In this document: one piece after another, positions 49,825 through 60,755 of the stretch
Layout: each line of letters begins with the position of its first letter
Numbering within the stretch: position 1 is the stretch's first letter
Source of the DNA: Nonlabens ulvanivorans
GTDB taxonomy: Bacteria; Bacteroidota; Bacteroidia; Flavobacteriales; Flavobacteriaceae
Length of the DNA: 64,000 nt
Direction of reading: 5' to 3'
NCBI RefSeq assembly: GCF_000755285.1
Contig: NZ_BBMK01000005.1
Location: 62,001 to 126,000, forward strand
Notes under the pieces: model-generated
Databases searched by the model: none
The model's input: the letters and a program-made list of their open reading frames with translations, nothing else
What the model was told of the DNA's origin: nothing
Made by a program: the position numbers and the translations under genes

Positions 49825-51073
49825 TGTTAATTTTTAATAGCGGAATGATTGTAAAGTACAAATAAACAAAAGAAGTATTGAAAATATTAATATTATCGAA
49901 AGGACTTTCAAACAAAGGCATTATAAATAAAGCGCAAACAATATAACCAGCAAAATTAAATTTTAATGTTTCTAATTGTAGTGAAGCCTTAAGTATTTTA
50001 ATAATCGCTAAAAGATATAGCCCAATTAAAATGATACCCAATGTAATGTTATTTGTATAATAGATAGAAGCAAATATGCCAGGAGAAGCACCTGTCTTTT
50101 CGCCATAATTATCATTGAATAAATTGAGGTAATTAGCCCTATTTATACTCCAAATACGATCTCGCTCTACAGCGCTACCGGTAAATAGATACTCTGCTCT
50201 ACTATACATATTATTCCAAGTACCTGGTATAGCGTCAGCAATAATATAACTTCCTTCCTCATAAGCTTTATACGCACCAAAACTGGAAGCGTAGTGTGTT
50301 GACAATCTCAAGGTTGTAGAATTTATTACTCTTGGTAAACCTTCATCTGAAAAAAACACTTCTTGAGCTTTATCAAAACCAATCTTATTTGCAAATCCCA
50401 TAAATACTATTCCAAAACCCAAGAATGCCAATAAAACAAGTCTTACTAGCAAGTTATTAAAAATTTTGATTTTAAATTTAATATTGACTGCTGATTGAAT
50501 AAGTAGATTTGGTTTTTTGATTCCAAAAAGAAAAGAAACACAAATTATAGGAATGTCGGAAGATGCAGACTTTGAAAACCAAAAACAGATAGCTATTAGT
50601 ATGTATATATACCATTTTCCAAGTAATTTTCCTGACTTGAGAAAAAAGATTAAAGTCGTGAACAAATATGTTTTAAAAAAAACCTTCAGTAAACTTAAAA
50701 ATATAATATCGTTCCCTGCCGAGGTAAGCCCTTCTCCCGTATGCCTAAATTTAAAACTAAAATTAATATAGAAATATATAGATACTGCTAAAAATACAAC
50801 AGAGAGAACGTGTATAACTTTTAAGTTAAAAACTAAACTAGGAAGCTTTGTGTTTGGTAAATTATGAGACGTAATATTATAAAATATTATTATCACAAAA
50901 AGTAAAATACAAACATAAAGTAGAGAAGAATAATCATTTGTTCCTTGAAATTGCAGAGCCATGGCTTCAGGATTTATCAAATGAAATAAAAAAGGAATAC
51001 CAAAGAAAACAAATAGATAAATACTCAAAGAAAAGAGTAAATTTTTATTTTTTGAAATTAATGACCTATTCAT
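49793..51073 (-). CDS. Putative O-antigen/EPS polymerase (Wzy-like)
   Basis: 426-residue polytopic membrane protein with about ten helices and one large loop (around 230-330) rich in Arg/Tyr/Asn (RAEYLFTGSAVERDRIWSIN). Wzy proteins lack strong sequence signatures, so this call rests on topology and position between glycosyltransferase and flippase genes. Confidence 0.6.
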   Translation of the reverse strand: MNRSLISKNKNLLFSLSIYLFVFFGIPFLFHLINPEAMALQFQGTNDYSSLLYVCILLFVIIIFYNITSHNLPNTKLPSLVFNLKVIHVLSVVFLAVSIYFYINFSFKFRHTGEGLTSAGNDIIFLSLLKVFFKTYLFTTLIFFLKSGKLLGKWYIYILIAICFWFSKSASSDIPIICVSFLFGIKKPNLLIQSAVNIKFKIKIFNNLLVRLVLLAFLGFGIVFMGFANKIGFDKAQEVFFSDEGLPRVINSTTLRLSTHYASSFGAYKAYEEGSYIIADAIPGTWNNMYSRAEYLFTGSAVERDRIWSINRANYLNLFNDNYGEKTGASPGIFASIYYTNNITLGIILIGLYLLAIIKILKASLQLETLKFNFAGYIVCALFIMPLFESPFDNINIFNTSFVYLYFTIIPLLKINNDKSLKITSV

Positions 51074-51075
51074 AA

Positions 51076-52233
51076 TTATCTACTTAAAAAATTATTTAAG
51101 TAAAACTCCTTATTTTGATCTCCTATGAAATAGGATAATTTAGATGAATCAGTCAAAACTAAATTTTGTTTAATCGAATCTATGAGAGCTCCTTGAGTTT
51201 TAATTTCACGTAAAATCAATCCCTTTTCCATAAATCCATAACCATCGATAGAATCAGACCAACTACACGTTTTATAACAAATACAATTGCTATAAAGACC
51301 TTCTAAAGTAACAGCAGATTCGTTGGTTACGACGTATGTCGCATCAGTAAAATCATCCCAAATACTATCATTAGAGCTTAATAGAAAATCCTGTGGGAAT
51401 TGTCGTCGATCTGCTGGATGCTTTCTAAGGAGAACTTCATAACCTTCATTAATTAAATTATTATAAGTTGTAATAAGCTCTGCCTTACTATCTAAAATAT
51501 TAGGACACAATACAACTTTTAAAGGGTTTTTCGACAATATATTAAATTGTTTAGGGAATCGGAGGTCTCTATTTAAAACAACCTCTACCCTTCCATTTTC
51601 TTTTTTATATTTATCTAAACTATCCTGACTAAATAAAATATTTACATCATGATAAAGAGGCGGGAACTCTTTGGTAATGGGTGCATGCTGAATATAAAAA
51701 GTTTTAGCATTACTCAATTTTGCTTGTCTATATAAATCAAAATGCAATGGACCATGATCATTAAATTGAATTACATTTTTAATAGCATGTTTTTCAAATA
51801 TCATTTGAAATAAATTTGAAAGAGCTATGGTTTTAAATACTTTAACAGCATTAAAATTCATGTGCCTATTTCTTAAAATTGTAAAGCAATTAGAAAAAAA
51901 TTATAACTACTAAATATGAATAAGAGTAATAATTTATTAGAGAAATTGGATTCGCTATCCCAATATTTACATTTTGAAATGAATTCTCTTTAAGTTTATC
52001 CATAACCGTTATATGATTCGCAGTAAAACAGAATGAAACAGAATCTGCAATCTTAACCTTCGAAACATATATTTTTAATACATAATTAATGAGCCAATAA
52101 ACAGGTGAAAACAATATACCCAGAAAAATAATAATTATTAAAACAACAGAATTATATGAACCGCCCATTTTCTTGAAATGACCCCATCTGTCTTACTGTA
52201 CTTATATGCGTAGACAAGGTTTTTACTTTTCAT
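51076..52233 (-). CDS. Capsular polysaccharide glycosyltransferase-like (GT-B), two frame breaks
   Basis: Reconstructed protein of about 385 residues starting MKSKNLVYAYKYSKT at 52233. A membrane-associated N-terminal helix (LIIIIFLGILFSPVYWLIN) follows. The C-terminal part has a CDP-glycerol-transferase/capsule-synthesis-like pattern (FYIQHAPITKEFPPLYHDV, NEGYEVLLRKHPADRRQF, VVTNESAVTLEGLYSNCICY). Breaks are near 52197 (restored TDRWGHFKKMGGSYN) and near 51900 in a T-run. The start lies within the last codons of the flippase gene, implying coupling. Confidence 0.55.
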
Positions 52234-53431
52234 CGTTTAAAGTGTGTTTTAACAAAATATTTTGAACAAAAAATGTCAACATTGTAACACTTATTAACAT
52301 CACCGTTTTACTGAGGGCTAGGAAAAATAAATTGTTTGAATTATCCCCCCCAAAGTACAAAAATAGTAAATAGATAATGAAAGAGGCCGATAAGGATAGA
52401 GTCATTAAATAAGTCTTCTTAAAGTAGATAAGATAAGGATTTATAAAATGATAGATGCTAAATCCATATAACCCAAAAGAAAACATTAAGAGTAAATAAT
52501 CGATATTTTCAACTGCCATATATTCAACATTAACTAGATTAAGATATCTCAGTACCCGATAGAGAATAATAGGACCAATCAATTGTATAAAGGTGAATAT
52601 TACAAGAAATGTTACAATACCCTTTTTGGTTTTTGAACTTAACTCACCTTGCTCTGAGTATTCCTTAAACTGCGCAGGCGTATATATTTTCTTAAATGCC
52701 TCAACTAATAAATTAGGTGCAGACGCTAAAGTGAAAAAGTAAGAATAGATACCTAAAAAAGCTTTAGAATTACCTAATGCCAATATTATAAATTTATCAG
52801 AGCCATTAACCGTAGAAGAACTTATTCCATAAATAGATAAGCTTAAGAATTCTTTTAACTCGATTCGCGCATACTTTTTCTTAAGTTGATATTTTCTTAA
52901 CGCTTGAATTAAGCTTATAACATGACTTAAACAAAAAGCAGTAATAAGAAGTTCATATGTTATTATTCCACTAATATAATATCCAATCGCTATAATAACT
53001 ATCAAAACTGTAATACGTAGTAATGCACTTAAAACATATTTTAAATCCTCCTTTATAAATCTTAAGTAAAGAGTATAATAAATGTAGGATGTAAACCCTA
53101 ATAAAGATAAAATCTCTAGTAGACTAACTCGTCTAAATGGTTGAAAGAATCCATAAAAAATAATAAAAGAGAAAACAAATATCAAAAATACAAAAGCATA
53201 GTTATAAATAATCATTACCGACTTATCATCATAAGATGACTGAAAAAAGTAACGACTAAAAAACCCTAAAACTGGAGATGTAGCTATTAAATTTACAATC
53301 AATAAAAATTGATAAAATAACGACCATGTTCCAAATGACTCACTGGACATATATTTAGAAAGAAGTATACCTATAATCAACGGCATCCCTTTATCTAAAA
53401 AGGTTCCCAATAGATTTAAAGAAAACTTCAT
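52223..53431 (-). CDS. Wzx-like oligosaccharide flippase
   Basis: 402-residue MOP-superfamily membrane protein with about twelve helices. The N-terminal FLDKGMPLIIGILLSKYMSS and later SIYGISSSTVNGSDKFIILALG are the typical Wzx halves. It moves the lipid-linked repeat across the inner membrane. A seven-C run (52345-52351) encodes FGGDN and may be a +3 indel. Confidence 0.8.
   Translation of the reverse strand: MKFSLNLLGTFLDKGMPLIIGILLSKYMSSESFGTWSLFYQFLLIVNLIATSPVLGFFSRYFFQSSYDDKSVMIIYNYAFVFLIFVFSFIIFYGFFQPFRRVSLLEILSLLGFTSYIYYTLYLRFIKEDLKYVLSALLRITVLIVIIAIGYYISGIITYELLITAFCLSHVISLIQALRKYQLKKKYARIELKEFLSLSIYGISSSTVNGSDKFIILALGNSKAFLGIYSYFFTLASAPNLLVEAFKKIYTPAQFKEYSEQGELSSKTKKGIVTFLVIFTFIQLIGPIILYRVLRYLNLVNVEYMAVENIDYLLLMFSFGLYGFSIYHFINPYLIYFKKTYLMTLSLSASFIIYLLFLYFGGDNSNNLFFLALSKTVMLISVTMLTFFVQNILLKHTLNDEK
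52345..52351. repeat. Seven-base C/G homopolymer
   Basis: Inside the flippase gene near its C-terminus. Confidence 0.9.
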
Positions 53432-53464
53432 AGTTACTTATATTTTACTTACTCTCAATACGAG

Positions 53465-54485
53465 TTAATCTATAAAACTTAGACTCAACGGCGTGCCGCG
53501 TTCTAAATCTCTTGAAGCATTAGACTTTAAAACCTCGTTAAAGTGCTTAGGATGTAATCCAAATCCTGGACGGATAGACCTAACATTTTTAGCAGTAAAT
53601 CTTTCACCTTTTTTAATATCTTCTACAACATATAGAGATCTAGAAAACTCTCGACTTTTAAGTTTTTTATCCGTCATTTCATAATCAATCTTTCCTATAA
53701 CAGCTTCAGCTTCTCTTACGGCGTTAACCATATCTGTAAACTCCTTTTCATCTAATGAAAATGCGCATCTGCTCCACCTATTTTTTTATCCAAAATGAAG
53801 TGCTTTTCAATAACTGTTGCTCCCATTGCTACAGAAACTACTGGAGTTACTATTCCCATTGTGTGGTCTGACAATCCACTTTTGACATTAAATCGTTCTT
53901 TAATATCATTAATAGTCATCAAATTTGCATCTTCAGGAGCGGCAGGATAAGCACTGGTGCATTTTAAAATAGTTATATCGTTATTATTAAATCTTTTACA
54001 GGCGGCGATTGCTAATTCTATATCTTCGATTCCAGCAATTCCTGTAGAAATAATCATAGGCTTTCCTTTTGAGGCAGCATACTCGATTAAGGGAATATCT
54101 GTTATTTCAAAAGAAGCAATTTTATAAGCTGGAACGTTTAAGGCTTCCAGAAAGTCTACCGCAGAATGATCAAAAGGAGACGAAAAACAATCAATGTCTA
54201 ATTCATTAGCTAAATCCATAATAGGTTTATGCCATTCCCAAGGTAACGCGGCATCCTTATAAAGATCATGGAGGTATTGTCCATCCCAATGCGTACCATG
54301 ATTTATTTTAAAATCTGGTTTGTGGCTATCTAAAGTAATGGTATCAGCGGTATAAGTTTGTAACTTAATGGCATCAGCTCCAGCCTTTTTGCTGCTCTTA
54401 CCGTGTCTAAAGCGATTTCTAATTGACCACCATGATTAGCAGATAACTCAGCTATTATATAAGTTAATGAAGATTTATTTAACAT
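53465..54485 (-). CDS. pseI: Pseudaminic acid synthase, two frame breaks
   Basis: PEP-condensing nonulosonate synthase of about 340 residues. The N-terminus IIAELSANHGGQLEIALDTV and KLQTYTADTITLD are closer to PseI than to NeuB. CFSSPFDHSAVDFLE, KIASFEIT, ISTGIA and GLSDHTMG are TIM-barrel motifs, and a SAF domain ends the protein (KKGERFTAKNVRSIRPG). Breaks near 54393 (A-run one short; restored AAKKAGADAIKL) and near 53762 (restored GGADAAFSLDEKEF). Condenses a 2,4-diamino-hexose with PEP. Confidence 0.85.
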
Positions 54486-54488
54486 AAA

Positions 54489-54897
54489 CTACTTAATAAA
54501 ATTTTTATTCTGTATTAATGCTTCTCCTGATACTACAATATTTGATCAAAATCAAAAATCTCAGTTAGAACTAAACTTCTATGCTTTTCAGAAATAATAT
54601 CTAAAACCTTAAATTTCGCTATGTAATTTACATCCACAAACATTGGTTTAAGAAATTTTAAATCTTGCTTTAAGTAAATAGTTCCTTCACCTGGAAAGCT
54701 CATTGCAAAAACTTTTGAAAAAATACTTGCTCCCAAATAACCGTGAATTATTCTCTTACCAAAAATTGAATTAGCAGCAAAATTTTCATCTAAATGTATT
54801 GGGTTTTATCACCTGAAATATCAGCAAATGTATTCACATCATTTTGAGTGTAGCTAAATTCCTCAGTAAACTCACTACCTATTATAAAATTATCCAT
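54489..54897 (-). CDS. MaoC-like hydratase-fold protein, two frame breaks
   Basis: About 136-residue hot-dog-fold protein. After restoring one A near 54809 the hydratase motif reads GDKNPIHLDENFAANSIFGK, followed by IIHGYLGASIFSKV, the typical MaoC/R-hydratase signature. A second missing A near 54538 restores FDQNIVVSGEALIQ at the end. Such a protein between pseH and pseI suggests hydration or dehydration of a sugar or of its acyl donor, which is inference. Overlaps pseH by eight bases. Confidence 0.65.
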
Positions 54898-55431
54898 AAA
54901 TTCTTGTTTTTAACAATTCCTTTGTTGTTTCCCATTCCTTTTTAAGCATAGCAAGACCAATTACATTTTGCCAGTCTTTATTTTTAAAACAATGTTCTCG
55001 ATAAAATGCTTCTCTTCTAAAGCCAAACTTCTCGTGCATTTTAATTACATTATTGTTAAACTCAAAAACTTCACATCTAAGTTTATTTAGACTCAATTCA
55101 TCAAAAACATAGCTTAACACATTATATTCAACCTTTGCGCCAATTCCTGCTCCTCGTACACTTGTATCTCCTAAATAAAAAGCCCAATAACAACTACTCA
55201 AATTATTATCAATATTCGTCAAACTTGCCAATCCTAGATCTTTCCCATCAAATTCAATTATCCAATATTGACTTGATTTATCATCCTGATACTATCAAAC
55301 CATTTTGACTGTTGCTCAGCAGTAATCGTCGACTCTGTATACATATAACTAGAGACTTCTGTTGAATTTCTCCAAGTTCTAACAAGTTCTAATTTGTCCT
55401 CGGTAAGTGGAATTAGTTTAATATCCTTCAT
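54890..55431 (-). CDS. pseH: PseH-like N-acetyltransferase, one frame break
   Basis: GNAT enzyme of about 180 residues acetylating the 4-amino group of UDP-4-amino-4,6-dideoxy-AltNAc. The N-terminus LIPLTEDKLELVRTWRNSTE, followed by VSSYMYTESTITAEQQSKWF, is characteristic of PseH, as is the later WAFYLGDTSVRGAGIGAKVE acetyl-CoA block. A base is missing near 55293, restoring WFDSIQDDKSSQYWIIEFDG. Overlaps both neighbours, so it is co-translated. Confidence 0.82.
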
Positions 55432-55984
55432 TTCTATTAAATTTTGCGTGAATAATTACGTCTATAAAATTATCATTAAAAAGACAATGTTCTTTTAATA
55501 TTGCTTCTTGCTCAAAAAAAGCATTCTCTAAAACCTTATAAATTAAAGGCCGCAAATTAAAAGCAAAAGAATGTAATTTATGAAATTTTAATTTTTGGAA
55601 AGCTACTATTTCAATCAAATACAAAAATTCACTCCAATTTTTCTCAAAAAAGTGTTCTTCTAATTCAGTATTCATAATAAACGAAATTTCAGCGTTCTTA
55701 TCAATCCAGTTAATATGAACTAAACCACCATAACCAATGCAAATGTCATTTTTTAAAAATGAAAACAATAATTGATTAGGTTTATCTTGCACAAATAATT
55801 TTGAGACCACATTTTTAAAATATGAATCTTGACTTTGTTTGGTAAGTTTTTCACTCTGTCGTAAATGATACATCTGTTCATTGCGCCATTTCATAATATC
55901 CATACGATCCTCAAATCTTATGGGTACTATACTATATTCTCCCTTGGAAAAAAGTTGTTGACCAAGTACTTTATAACTATTCAT
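55418..55984 (-). CDS. Second GNAT-family acyltransferase
   Basis: 188-residue GNAT protein (IVPIRFEDRMDIMKWRNEQ, ICIGYGGLVHINWIDKNAEI). It is more diverged than the adjacent PseH and lacks its acetyl-CoA loop consensus. In nonulosonate loci such extra GNATs modify N5/N7 or O positions, and the exact reaction here is unknown. PseG, expected here, is not recognisable in this sequence. Confidence 0.65.
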   Translation of the reverse strand: MNSYKVLGQQLFSKGEYSIVPIRFEDRMDIMKWRNEQMYHLRQSEKLTKQSQDSYFKNVVSKLFVQDKPNQLLFSFLKNDICIGYGGLVHINWIDKNAEISFIMNTELEEHFFEKNWSEFLYLIEIVAFQKLKFHKLHSFAFNLRPLIYKVLENAFFEQEAILKEHCLFNDNFIDVIIHAKFNRNEGY

Positions 55985-56737
55985 TCGAAAGGTTTCTTAT
56001 TTGGACTTGACTTACATTCTGGTTAATATGAGTCAAACCTTCATTCTGTGTCATCAAGGATATAATTTCTTTAATACTTAAGTTCTGAGCAGAATATTCA
56101 CATATTAATTTCTGTAAAAGATTAAAATCTTCATTAGTATCTATAGTCAATCTCAAATGGTGAGAATCAAAACCTGAGTTCAAAATATACTGATCAATAT
56201 CTCCAGGTAAATTTGAACCATAAAAGGCGTTACATGTTCAAATTCTTCCGGACTTTTTGCTTTTTTAAACGCTTTTTCTAAAAGTTCAAAAGAAAACATC
56301 TCAAATGAGGTACCCAATGGTAGTCCTTTATTCAATCCTTCAGCAAAATAATAATTATTAGATTTAGGATGAAAATTCTTAATCTGATTTTTAATAAAAA
56401 CACCATCAATGAGAGGATTATCGCCTGTTATTCTTATAATGTGCTGAGCTCCATAATATAAAGCAGTGTCATAGAATCTTTTTAAAACGTTAAGGGTATC
56501 TCCTTCAAAGGTTTGAACACCTAAAGATTGAACATATTTGATTAACTCTTTATTCTGACCATTATCGGGAGTAGCTACGACTATTTTTAATTGAGACTCT
56601 TGTAATCGTTTAATTTGATAACCAATTAGAGGTATCCCATTAATTCTCTCCATCACCTTTCCAGGAAGTCGGGTACTCCCCCCCATCCTCGCTTGAATAA
56701 TTATAACAGGATCTATTTTATTTATTTTATCGTCCAT
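55977..56737 (-). CDS. SpsF/NeuA-type cytidylyltransferase, one frame break
   Basis: Nucleotidyltransferase of about 254 residues, likely activating the nonulosonic acid with CTP. The start IIIQARMGGSTRLPGKVM contains a G7 run (56678-56684) adding one Gly to the near-invariant QARMGSTRLPGK. Further motifs are HIIRITGDNPLIDG and EEFEHVTPF. A T-run one short near 56225 breaks the frame; restored TPFYGSNLPGDIDQYILN leads to HHLRLTIDTNEDF, typical of SpsF-like enzymes. The sequence fits the SpsF branch better than classical PseF. Confidence 0.78.
56678..56684. repeat. Seven-base C/G homopolymer
   Basis: Adds one Gly to the conserved QARMGSTRLPGK motif of the cytidylyltransferase. Confidence 0.92.
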
Positions 56738-57494
56738 CCTCCATCTATTATAAAGTTCTGACCAGTAACATAATTTGCCGCGTCAGAAACTAGAAAAGTA
56801 AAAATACCAGCAAGATCTTCAGGGAATCCTATTCTACCTAAAACTGTTTTCTTTTTTAATTCCTCAACAAAGTTTAGATTTTCTTGAACTCCTAAAGAAG
56901 GAAACGGACCAGGAGTAACTGTGTTTACATTAATATTATAACCGCCTAAATAACTAGCATAATATTTAGTTAACTGAATCACGCCAGCTTTTGCAGCACC
57001 ATAATGTGGTGGATTTAAAAACTGAGGACAATCCTTATAAATACTAAAATCTGGTGCCAACACTCCATACATTGATGACACATTTATTATTTTACCATAA
57101 TTCTGCTCCTTAAAAACGGTATAATTGATTTGATACATCTGAAAACTGAATTTAGAGTACCATCTATTCCGTAATTAAAATCCTCAGAGCTCATTAACTC
57201 AGGTGAGTTACCTTTTAAATAAACAGCATTATTAATTAATCCGTCAATTTTACCATATTGCTTTTGAACTTGAGTCAGACCATCTATAATACTTTGCTCT
57301 ATAGAGATATCCATTTCTTGAAAGGCAACATTAACATTATCAGAAAAAACTTTTTCAAATTTTTCCTTAGATCGAGCAGCAATTATAACGGTTGCGTTAT
57401 AATGTACGAGATGGTTAACTATTCCACTACCTAGGTATCCATATCCACCGGTTATCACAATAACTTTATTAGTTAAATCAAAAGTTTTTATCAT
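56722..57494 (-). CDS. Short-chain dehydrogenase/reductase, one frame break
   Basis: SDR of about 257 residues. GGYGYLGSGIV binds NAD(P), NNAVYLKG is the conserved strand, and YGAAKAG gives the catalytic Tyr-Lys; it ends YVTGQNFIIDGGWT. An A missing near 57116 restores IPFLKEQNYGKIINVSSMYG. I place the start at 57494, where ATGA overlaps the AKR stop. In this locus it likely oxidises or reduces a nonulosonate precursor or side chain. Confidence 0.82.
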
Positions 57495-58324
57495 TTTTTG
57501 GGCCATAACGCTGGGTTTAAAATTTTTTCTGACAATACAATGTCTAAATCTTTAATCTGAACATTATAATCCAATTCACTTATATTTTGTGATAGTTGTT
57601 CTTTGGATTGAACCCCCTATTACTACCTTATCTATAAAATCTTGCTGTAACACATAATTTAATAAATACTGTGCTAATTGATTGGAGTGCGTATTTTGTA
57701 ATTCAGAAATCACTGGGATTGCTTCTTCTAAACCTTGCAATTCTTCAGTATTCATAAAAAAAAGACCTTGTAAGAACGTTGAACGACTATGTATCTCAAC
57801 ACCTTGTTTACTTAATTTTTTACAAAGTTTTTTAAATCTATTATCGAGCAAATTAAATGGCACTTGAATTAAGTCAGGAAAAAAACCTTTTCCGTTGGCT
57901 CTTTCAAACTCACTCACACTTTGTAAGGAGTAACCTATTTTTTCAACTTGTCCTGTTTTTTTAGATGTTTTAAAAAAGACCAAGTCTTAACATCAATAGA
58001 GTCAGCGCGATGAGCTAGGTATCCGTATACAGATTTTGACTTGAGTTTAGTTAATGAATCCTGAAAACTGCTCTCGATACCTTTTTCAACCTCCTGAGGT
58101 AAAAATTTAGTAATTACTTTAAAATCACTAATTCCGTAATTACCTAAAACTAATTCTGAATCTCCGTAAGCTGATGCTGTGTCTAACGTTGTAATCTCAT
58201 TTGCTAATGCGAAGTCTAGTATTTGCTTAACCACATGTTGATCTGGCTTACCTAATTTATTGGAAATGCCATAATCGATACCAAATTGTACAGTACCAAG
58301 AGCAATTTTTGATAAATTACTCAT
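57491..58324 (-). CDS. Aldo/keto reductase, two frame breaks
   Basis: About 277 residues. ALGTVQFGIDYGISN, TLDTASAYGDSELVLGNYG and KVITKF are the AKR catalytic and NADPH parts. Breaks near 57958 (A-run one short; restored KKTGQVEKIGYS) and at CCCCC 57613-57617 (four give VVIGVQSKEQLSQNISELD). The protein then ends NPALWPKK. This AKR subfamily recurs next to pseB/pseC in variant pseudaminic or legionaminic clusters. Confidence 0.78.
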
Positions 58325-59516
58325 TATAATAGGAATCTATCTTATCAATCACAAACTTTTGTTCATCGTCTGTTAGAGTAGGAAACATAGGCAAGCTTAT
58401 ACATTGTGCATAATAAGCCTCAGCTAGAGGTAAATCACCTTCTTTCCATCCTAACTCTCTATAATATGGCATTAGGTGACAAGGGATATAATGTATTTGA
58501 GCATAGATACTATGTTCTCTCAAGTAGTTATACAGCCCTAATCGATCATTTACCTCAATCACATATAAATGATATGCATGCCCTTCAATTACACCACTTT
58601 GACCATGAATATAGCTCTTTACTTCAAAAGCTTTAAAATATTGCTGCGCTATCTGGATTCTTCTCTCTATACCGCTGTTTGCTCTTAACAGCTGGCTGGA
58701 ACCTAATGCTGCCTGAAAATCAGTAATTCTATAGTTGTATCCTAACATTTGCATTTCCATATACCAAGCAGGATATTGTTCTGTACTCGCGTTCGCGGAA
58801 GCAAACTCCACACTATTAGTATATAAGTCATCGTCCTTTACTATTCCATGAGTTCTAAGTGCTAGAAGCTTTTGATAAAGTGACTCGTCATTGGTAGTTA
58901 TCATTCCTCCTTCACCACATGCAATATGCTTTACAGGATGAAATGAGAATATGGCCAAGTCTGCAAAATTGCCATTACCACAATGTTGTTTCACTCCATT
59001 AGAGTCTACAAAGAAGCCACCCGGTGAATGACAACTATCTTCTATAATCCAAAGACCAAACTCATCAGCAAGCGCCCTGAAAGCTTCTAGATCTACAGCA
59101 CGTCCTGCAAAATCTACTGGAACTATACCTTGATAGGTTCCTTTAGGAGACTTTTCTAATAAAGATCGCACTGCATTAATATCCAACAAATAAGTTTCTG
59201 GATCAATATCTGCAAAAACAACATCACCTCCACAATACCTAATACAATTTGCTGAGGCTGCAAAAGTAAGAGGTGTTGTAATAACCTTATCTCCTAGCTT
59301 CACACCTAAGGCTAGTGCATTCAAATGTAATGCTGCTGTACCATTTGATACTGCAACAGCGTACTTAGAACCTACATAAGTAGCAAACTCCTCTTCAAAT
59401 TTTTTAATTCGTGGACCTTGAGTTAAATAATCAGCCTTCAGTGCCTCAGTAACTGCAAGTATATCTTCTTCTGTAATATTCTGTCTACCGTAAGGGATTG
59501 CCTTTGACATATTCAA
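58317..59516 (-). CDS. pseC: UDP-4-amino-4,6-dideoxy-AltNAc transaminase
   Basis: 399-residue PLP aminotransferase, intact. AVSNGTAALHLNALALG binds phosphate, WIIEDSCHSPGG holds the ring Asp, and FSFHPVKHIACGEGG carries the Schiff-base Lys. The N-terminus AIPYGRQNITEEDILAVTEA is characteristic of PseC. Uses the PseB product. It overlaps the AKR start by eight bases and lies three bases after pseB. A degenerate copy of the dispersed palindrome lies inside (58788-58803). Confidence 0.9.
   Translation of the reverse strand: MNMSKAIPYGRQNITEEDILAVTEALKADYLTQGPRIKKFEEEFATYVGSKYAVAVSNGTAALHLNALALGVKLGDKVITTPLTFAASANCIRYCGGDVVFADIDPETYLLDINAVRSLLEKSPKGTYQGIVPVDFAGRAVDLEAFRALADEFGLWIIEDSCHSPGGFFVDSNGVKQHCGNGNFADLAIFSFHPVKHIACGEGGMITTNDESLYQKLLALRTHGIVKDDDLYTNSVEFASANASTEQYPAWYMEMQMLGYNYRITDFQAALGSSQLLRANSGIERRIQIAQQYFKAFEVKSYIHGQSGVIEGHAYHLYVIEVNDRLGLYNYLREHSIYAQIHYIPCHLMPYYRELGWKEGDLPLAEAYYAQCISLPMFPTLTDDEQKFVIDKIDSYYNE
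58788..58803. repeat. Dispersed palindrome, degenerate (13/16)
   Basis: CGCGTTCGCGGAAGCA within pseC. Included because the core TTCGCG is retained. Confidence 0.45.
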
Positions 59517-59519
59517 TAA

Positions 59520-60550
<1,031 letters not shown>

Positions 60551-60609
60551 TTAATAATTTCAAATTAATTCGAAATAATAAAATTAATTGGTTATTGAGT
60601 AACCGAATG

Positions 60610-60617
60610 CAAATATA
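60610..60617 (-). promoter_or_regulatory. -7 box for the pse operon
   Basis: TATATTTG on the - strand, 71 bases upstream of pseB. A small GGTTA...TAACC hairpin (60590-60604) lies in the leader. The rest of 60539-60755 contains no gene. Confidence 0.45.
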
Positions 60618-60755
60618 GTAAGATTTAGCTTTCCTTTAAGATACCATTGGGAAAGTATACGTTTATAGAAATACTAATAAAGCTCTATTGTTAATCTTTA
60701 ATAAATTAAGGTCAAAAAGCCATAAATAATACCACCCTTAACAACCTGTTTTAAT

